Positions 58,475 to 64,000 of a stretch of 64,000 bases of DNA are shown here, one piece after another. Position numbers and translations under genes: made by a program. This stretch comes from Tenrec ecaudatus (taxonomy: Eukaryota > Chordata > Mammalia > Afrosoricida > Tenrecidae). The notes under the pieces were generated by a model. It searched no databases. It was given only the letters and a program-made list of their open reading frames with translations, and was not told the origin of the DNA. Every line of letters starts with the position of its first letter. Position 1 is the first letter of the stretch. The stretch lies in assembly GCF_050624435.1 (NCBI RefSeq), contig NC_134539.1, positions 44,672,001-44,736,000 on the forward strand. The letters are read 5' to 3'.

Positions 58475-60440
58475 AAGGGACTCTTTTTTTTTTTTAATCT
58501 CACACTTCACACCAGTGCATTACACTAACTTTGTTCACTGGATTGTCTGGGATGATTTGGGCTCATATCCACAATACTTGGTATAAGGTAGTAGATGGCT
58601 GGGGTGGGTGGGGGGGACATGGGATTCAGGGCAGGGATAAATACAGTGCATGTCTGCTTAAATGAGCAGATGCCGCAAATCCACACCATGTGTAAAATAT
58701 TATACAACCAAAAAAATCAGCTTTTGCAGGTCTTTTTTTCTTCTCTAAAACAGTAGGTAATTTTTCCTAGGTTTCACTCTTCTTAGTATAATAGATCCAG
58801 AAATTTAGTGTAATGCCCTGCTTTGGATTTCTTTGACTTAACATTGATATCAGAACGAATCTTTGCTACCTAGAATCTACAATTTATTTCATGGCAACAC
58901 TGGATAATGGCTTTGTGACATTCAAAAAATTTTGGAGCAACTTCTAACAGATATGCCAAATTATTGATGGTTAATGTTGCTGCTTCAAATAAGTATACAA
59001 TGAAATACCATTTATTTCCTGTTGAATGCTTGTTGGGGAGGGGAGAAGGGGAACCTTTTTCTTCAATGAAAATAATTACTGCTATTTTAAAACTTCTTGA
59101 TTGTTGAATGTGGGAACCTTCTAACATAATTTGAGAAGCTGTACAAGTGTAAGCAGTTACTTTCCTGTTTACATTTTTTGTTTGGGGGGAAGGAACTGAT
59201 AGTGTCTAATTACTGTTTACTTTGTTGCTATATTGCAGTAAAAGTTTTAAAACAGCCCTTGCATGTTTGCTTTTGATGTATCCCTTTGTGAAATGAGCAC
59301 TTTGGGGCCAATGGAAAAGTACAGCGATCGCTCTCTGTCTCTCTCCCCTCTTCCTTCAGCAGAAATAGGTCATCAGCAAGCCATGAGTTCAAGCTGCTGC
59401 TGCCTTTTAAAACCCACAAAATGCTGATGGTGGTGAAAAATGAGTGCAAATGTTTCAAAACTAGGTTTATGGAATTTGAAACTTTTTCTTTATTAGATAG
59501 GAATGTACGGCCATTGAAATCATTTGTATTATATTGCTTTCACAAAGAAATGTGGATGGAACCATATCCTACATCTTTTATTGCATTCAAAAGAAAGATC
59601 AGTAAAATATTCAGAAAGGATTGGGAAATGGATCTGGAAAAGTACTTTGGAAAATACACCATTAAGATATAACATTAAGTGAAATATAGCAATGTTGGTT
59701 TTTATTTGATTATCCTTTCTTTCTGATTTGCCTTCGTTGTTGCTGTTACTTGTGCATAATGGGGCAGTTGTCTGCTTGTTCATTGACAGTTCTTATGCCT
59801 GAATAGTAAGACTATTTACGGAAATTTTCTCTCCCTTAACGTCCAATAGTGAGAAATGAATTTGCACAGTTTCCCTGCATAATGTTGCATCACCGAGTGT
59901 GATGATTTTTAAGCTTTACAGCATGCACTAGTAACCTGTCACAAAAATAAGTGAAACCATGAGTTTTGCCCACAATGTTATCATGTAGTTTAATTTTTCA
60001 TGTGTTTGTTCCATAAACTTGATCAACCTTTGAACTTTATGATACTTGTATGTTTTACAGCAAATTTTGCATAATGTCTCAGGCGGATGAACATGAGAAT
60101 GTGTATGTTCGTCCTTCGAGGCAGAGCAGTGGGGAGGAAAGGGATGGCATTTCAGATGATGGGATTCTCGATCATTCCCTCCTGTATGCTCCTCCCCTAG
60201 TGCTCTGAGCACGTGGACAACCTGAAGAAAGGGGGGGGGGCAGGGAAGAGCAGCAGTGGCCCTTTTTTCCCTGGAAAGCAATTGCAGAACATGATGGCCT
60301 GGCCGGGAGCTCTTGTCCTTGGACAGCAGAACAACAGACGGTGGGATGGACCTGAAGACAGCCCACGTGCGCCAAGATCCGGCCCTTCTTTACCTTGCTT
60401 ATCAGTTTCCTGATAGACCTAAAGACACTATTAAACAAAT
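58475..60440 (+). other. RAD23B: RAD23B 3' UTR
   Basis: From the stop to about 60440 there are none of the window's repeats, in contrast to the introns, and the first few hundred bases (for example CTTCACACCAGTGCATTACAC, TAGTATAATAGATCCAG) look familiar from human RAD23B mRNA. The end is set by an ATTAAA signal at 60430. The true end may lie further on, since 60440-60770 is also repeat-free. A G-run at 60231-60240 and GA-rich patches are notable. Confidence 0.65.
60430..60435 (+). terminator. RAD23B: Candidate poly(A) signal ATTAAA
   Basis: ATTAAA lies 1.96 kb after the stop codon, followed by T-rich then GT-containing sequence (TTTTTTTGGTGACC), as expected of a cleavage site. It is the common variant of AATAAA. 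It is a best guess, as no AATAAA occurs in the 3' UTR before it that I can see apart from GATAAATAC-like near-misses. Confidence 0.45.
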
Positions 60441-60913
60441 AGGATTTTTTTGGTGACCTTTTGCCGCTACTTTAATTTACAGACCAGTTTGCTAAATCTC
60501 TTCATGTACGTGGCTATATGACTTTGGAATTTGACGTTAGGTATTCTGTCATCTATTTCTTAAGATGTTTTTATTGTTATAGTTGCTCTATGGAAAATGT
60601 GAGGAAACCTACGTTATTGTTAATTCCTTTTGCCCCCCTCTAGTGCTATTTTTCTTTCACTGTTTAAATAACTGAAGTGTTCCAAAATATAATTTTCCTC
60701 CTGTACTAGATGGCTAGGATTCTAGAAAATTGATTATAAAATATTTTCAATATATCCAACATCGCATTTCTCCTTTTTTAGGTGACCGCCACATCGAGTT
60801 GAGATTAGAACAGGGCCCCCGCCGTGCGGCGGTTCCATCTGCTGTGCTCATTAGTGAACGCAGGGTTGGCATCATGCGCCAGGCACTGGGTCAGCTCCAT
60901 TGTGTCTCTAGAT
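60441..60913. other. Repeat-free stretch then anonymous sequence
   Basis: 60441-60770 lacks recognisable repeats and could be further 3' UTR for a longer mRNA. After 60770 a C/G-containing anonymous stretch leads to a SPIN. Confidence 0.35.
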
Positions 60914-61236
60914 CAGTGGTTCTCAACCTTCCTAATACCGCGGCCTTTAGTACAGTTCCTCATGGTGTGGTGTCCCCCAACAAAGTATTTTTGTTGCTAC
61001 TTCATAACTAATTTTGCTACTGTTACAAATTGTAATGTAAGTATATGATATGCAGGATGTATTCTCATTGTTACAAATTGAGCATAGACAGCATAAACAT
61101 GATCAAAGCGTAGTGATTAATCACAAAACAATGTGTAAGTATATATGGTGAGATATTTGTTTTCTGATGGTCTTAGGCAACCCCGTGAAAAAGTCCGTTT
61201 GGCCCAAAGGGATGGCAACCCACAGGTTGAGAACTG
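60914..61236 (+). mobile_element. SPIN-like hAT element, long form (copy e)
   Basis: It starts CAGTGGTTCTCAACCTTCC and ends CACAGGTTGAGAACTG, 323 bp. The left 110 bases match the short copies. Then GTAAGTATATGATATGCAGG, ATTCTCATTGTTACAAATTG and CTGATGGTCTTAGGCAACCC are extra. Flanks CTCTAGAT (60906-60913) and CTCTCGAT (61237-61244) agree in 7 of 8. It is a less internally deleted relative of the short elements, still without transposase. Confidence 0.87.
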
Positions 61237-61244
61237 CTCTCGAT

Positions 61245-61966
61245 CCTCATGCACAGCTTGTTCCTATGCGCATCCACAAACACTGGGGCAGGGTACCTGA
61301 TAGAACTTAGAGAATTCAGGTGGAGGTTCAAAGGTTACAGGTGGAGGGCTAGTGGATTTGGCAGTAGATCCTTTATAGACAACAATCAGAGCCAGCACTT
61401 TCAGGAATGAACACTGATGACCCAAGTCTTACTGGACTCCCTAACCAGGAGCATCAGGCCAACAAGTCCTTGTAGCTGTGCTCCTGTCCGCTTCGTTTTC
61501 CTTTGCTCTTCTGCGCCAGGCGCTCAGGCCAGTGAGCAAAATCCGGGCTGCTGCCTCCTGTGTGGGTCATGAGCTACAAGTCATTTTTTCATTTTTTAAT
61601 GGTTACCATACTATTACATAATGTAAAACTGGAAATCCATCATGTAGTTAGTTTCCTGTAGAAAGACCTGCTGTTGAGTAATTTTTAAACTTGGGTTCCA
61701 GTCTTCCTTCCCGTGTTAGGGACACACCTTTCCAGGGAGTGGTCTCACCGCCAGGACCTAGGAGGCGGCCCACGGGTATATGATTGCCACAGAGAAAGTA
61801 CTCCTTCCGGATGGTACCTATTTGTGCTCTTAAAGTAAGGTAATGAAATTGAGTAAGCCCAAGGAAAAGCGTCTGGCATGTGAATGAGTGTTGCTGGCAC
61901 GCACAAATTAGATCAACATGTGCGGGGCTCCTTGGGATCAGAGTGGGAGCAAGAAGAGGGAGGCTC
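61245..61966. other. Intergenic, nothing recognised
   Basis: There is no recognisable gene. The short open frames are chance. GTACCTGATAGAACTTAGAG.. and following bases match nothing I know. Confidence 0.3.
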
Positions 61967-61974
61967 CTGTAGAG

Positions 61975-62123
61975 CAGTGGTTCTCAACCTTCCCAATAGG
62001 ACCCCCAACCATAGTAATTTTCGTTGTTACTTCACAATTTTGCTACTGGTATGAATCAGGCGGCTTCCGGGAAAGGGTCATTCGACCCCCAAAGGGGTTG
62101 CAACCCATAGTTGAGAAGCGCTG
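61975..62123 (+). mobile_element. SPIN-like hAT MITE (copy f) with perfect 8-bp duplication
   Basis: It starts CAGTGGTTCTCAACCTTCC and ends CATAGTTGAGAAGCGCTG, 149 bp, with deletions near the left. CTGTAGAG flanks it exactly on both sides (61967-61974 and 62124-62131). GAATCAGGCGGCTTCCGGG-type and AAAGGGGTTGCAACCC remain. Confidence 0.93.
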
Positions 62124-62131
62124 CTGTAGAG

Positions 62132-62720
62132 ATTGGAATAAGGCATTTGCACCTTGGGGGGGACGGGGTAATTTGCAGAGCTGTGTGCATGCAGTTTGGG
62201 GTGGGGTTGGAAGGGCAGTGAGAGGGATGCAGGGCAAAGGCTTGGATTTGCTAGAGAATGGAAAGCACTGTTTACTGTTTGAGGAATTGTGGGAGAAATT
62301 CTTGTGATAAATTGTGAACGACCTTACCCATGGTGTTCAATTTAGATTCTTAGTGCCTTAAGGACTGACTCCAAAGAGAACAAGTGTCTCAGCCATGGTG
62401 GTGCGCTAGGGAGTCTGATGGTACTTACAGGCAATCGTGGTTTTGTGGTGAACTGAAAAGCTATGAGATCTTTGAAGATTTTGGCTAACCTATCAATTGT
62501 ATTTGGAAACAGTTAAGTTTCCAGCGTTTTTCAAATGCTTACTCCAAAGGTGAAATATGCAAGGTCAAAAGGAACTAAAGAAAGAACCAAATAGAAAATA
62601 AAAGCTGTTTTGCCTTTTTTATATATGTCACAGAAGCAAAAGAAAGACGACTCACTTTTGTCTTCTGCCATCACAGATCATAGATGCTTCATTAAAACAA
62701 TGCTTTAATTAGCCCTTACA
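62132..62720. other. Intergenic, nothing recognised
   Basis: Short G-runs near 62157 and AATAAAAG at about 62596. No gene. Confidence 0.3.
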
Positions 62721-62721
62721 T

Positions 62722-62965
62722 GAGCCTTGGTCATGTAGTGCTTAACACGGGCTGCTAAATTTAAGGTAAGCAATCTGAAACCCCCAGTTGGGGGTTTGTG
62801 TGTGTGTGTATGTGTGTGTTCGTTCAGCAATCTGAACTCCCAGTTGGGGTGGGGTGTGTGTGTGACCTTCTTCAGTAGAGTTTCAGAAATGCACAGGAGC
62901 AGCTCTCCCCTGTTCTGTGGTCACTATGAACCAGAGCCTGCTCCACGGTGGTGAATGAGAAGTTA
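62722..62965 (+). mobile_element. AfroSINE with internal GT tract, sense
   Basis: GAGCCTTGGTCATGTAGTGC, ACACGGGCTGCTAAATTTAAGG and CAATCTGAAACCCCCAGTTGGG open it. A GTGTGTGTGTGTATGTG tract follows, and CAATCTGAACTCCCAGTTGGG then repeats, so the region containing the GT run is duplicated. It closes with TTTCAGAAATGCACAGGAGCAGCTCTCCC and GTCACTATGAACCAGAGCC. Confidence 0.7.
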
Positions 62966-62989
62966 GGCTTACACATCAATGTTGCTGTT

Positions 62990-63770
62990 AAGTCTTAACA
63001 GTTAAGAGTAAGATGTTCTGATTCCTGCCTTTCGATGCTTTCAGCATTCTGCCCATAGAATTTGCCCATTGTGTCAAATCAGTGTTGCAACCTAAAACTT
63101 GGGGTTTTTCCTTCAGTTTTTTCACCTTGATATGTGTTGAGTGTATTCTCTGAGTTTTCTAATTCAAGATCTTTGCACCTTTTGTTATAATCCTTTGTCA
63201 TCATCGGAGCTGAAATTTTGAAATTCCAGTTTTGAAATTTTGAATTTTCCAATTCTGTCCTTTTATGTCATTTCTTCCATTTACTTTCTGATTCCTCTGA
63301 CATCACTTTGATCCTATCATTTTAATGACCTTTTGTGTTTTTCATGTATGATCTTGATAGTGGCCTACAGTTTGATCTTCAATTATTAATCCGGTGGGAC
63401 GTGGGTAATACTTTTGGTCTTCATGGACCTGTTTTAATGATAGCCTGTTTTTCTATCACCAGGAGCATATTTTCCAAGTGCTGATCTTTCCTCTGTTTCC
63501 AGCTTTGACATTGAAAGCACCTGTAAATATCAGTACTTCCTGAGTGCTTTCTTGGCTGGTGTGTTGCTTGTTAGATAGTTGTTGTACTCATTGGTTGTCT
63601 TGTAAAGCGCAGCATTGTCTATCACAGCATTGTACTTCAAAAACCTGATATGTTCTTTGGAGTTTGTTGTCGCTGGCGTGATAAGCCATGATTTTGTGAT
63701 TGAAAATATCCTATACAGTACATTCCAGGCTGGTGTGCAATGGGCTCTGATCAGCAAGGTTGGTAATTCA
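62990..63770 (-). mobile_element. LINE ORF remnant, antisense, probably RTE
   Basis: Reverse translation gives fragments such as KRCKDLELENSENTLNTYQ, GKTPSFRLQ, FDTMGKFYGQNAESIERQ and VMSEESESKWKK. They resemble the linker between endonuclease and reverse transcriptase of a mammalian RTE, with stops between. Class confidence is limited. Confidence 0.45.
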
Positions 63771-64000
63771 GACACCCACCAGCCACTCCTCTAAAGAGTT
63801 AGTCTCAGAAACTCAACAAGAGCAGTTCTCCCCTGTCCTCAAGGATTGTTATGAGTCAGGTTTGCTCGGTGACTGTGAGAGTGCTTGGATATTGGTCTTC
63901 ATATACTGTTATTTTTGATGCCTTCCACTTTTTAGGTGCACAATTTGTACATTCCGAGTTCTGATTATTAATGGGTGTTTGCAGGTGTCTTTGAATTGTG
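63771..64000 (+). mobile_element. AfroSINE 3' half then LINE-like sequence
   Basis: CCACCAGCCACTCCTCTAAAG, TTAGTCTCAGAAACTCAAC, AGCAGTTCTCCCCTGTCC and TTGTTATGAGTCAGGTTTGC to about 63875 are a sense AfroSINE. The remainder to the window edge (TTCCACTTTTTAGGTGCAC…) probably continues the interrupted LINE. Confidence 0.5.

Noticed and set aside
1-64000. CRISPR arrays, operons, prophages, integrons
   Set aside because: The sequence is clearly vertebrate nuclear DNA. No regularly spaced direct repeats with unique spacers were seen.
1-64000. tRNA, rRNA or snRNA genes
   Set aside because: tRNA-like stretches are the heads of AfroSINEs (degraded box A/B, no intact cloverleaf). No U-snRNA or rRNA pattern was recognised.
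1-64000. Endogenous retroviral LTRs
   Set aside because: I looked for paired long direct repeats with TG...CA ends and for gag/pol translations, and saw none that I could support.

Overview
The window is mammalian nuclear DNA carrying one complete protein-coding gene, RAD23B, on the + strand. RAD23B is a nucleotide-excision-repair and proteasome-shuttle protein. The ten coding exons run from 15362 to 58474, all bounded by GT...AG, and splice in frame to 417 codons plus a stop. A CpG-island promoter lies at about 14.7-15.6 kb and a long 3' UTR follows the stop. Almost everything else is transposable-element sequence in the 15 kb upstream, in the introns (intron 1 alone is 22 kb) and in the last 3.5 kb.

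The repeats point to the host. Dozens of short elements match the AfroSINE pattern (recognisable pieces are 'AGTCGATTCCGACTCATAG', 'CCCCATAGGGTTTCC' and 'GGAGCCCTGGTG'), and several LINE fragments match the RTE/BovB-like family of Afrotheria. Six copies of a short hAT element with CAGYGGTTCTCAACC ends fit the SPIN ('space invader') group, and four of these have recognisable 8-bp target-site duplications. AfroSINEs together with SPINs is the combination reported for tenrecs, so I infer a tenrec, probably Echinops telfairi. This rests on recognition and recall, not on a search.

Layout: 1-2.3 kb, antisense L1-type 3'-UTR fragments; 2.3-4.2 kb, mostly unrecognised with one AfroSINE; 4.2-7.56 kb, a long sense L1-type 3' UTR with internal duplications; 7.6-14.1 kb, old repeats, an RTE remnant and a second hAT family; 14.3 kb, a CGG/CAG trinucleotide tract next to a good splice-donor sequence; 14.7-15.6 kb, promoter and exon 1; 15.4-37.5 kb, intron 1 with two SPINs plus a third just before exon 2, RTE, two mariner transposase remnants, several MITE-like elements, L1 insertions and a 42-bp near-perfect palindrome; 37.5-58.5 kb, exons 2-10, with an RPL18 processed pseudogene (antisense) in intron 5; 58.5-60.4 kb, 3' UTR; 60.4-64 kb, two more SPINs, AfroSINEs and a LINE remnant.

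I found no previously undescribed multi-gene system. The most notable signals are the SPIN cluster, the intronic palindrome, several non-autonomous element families that share ends, and an enlarged Ala/Pro/Thr linker in RAD23B.
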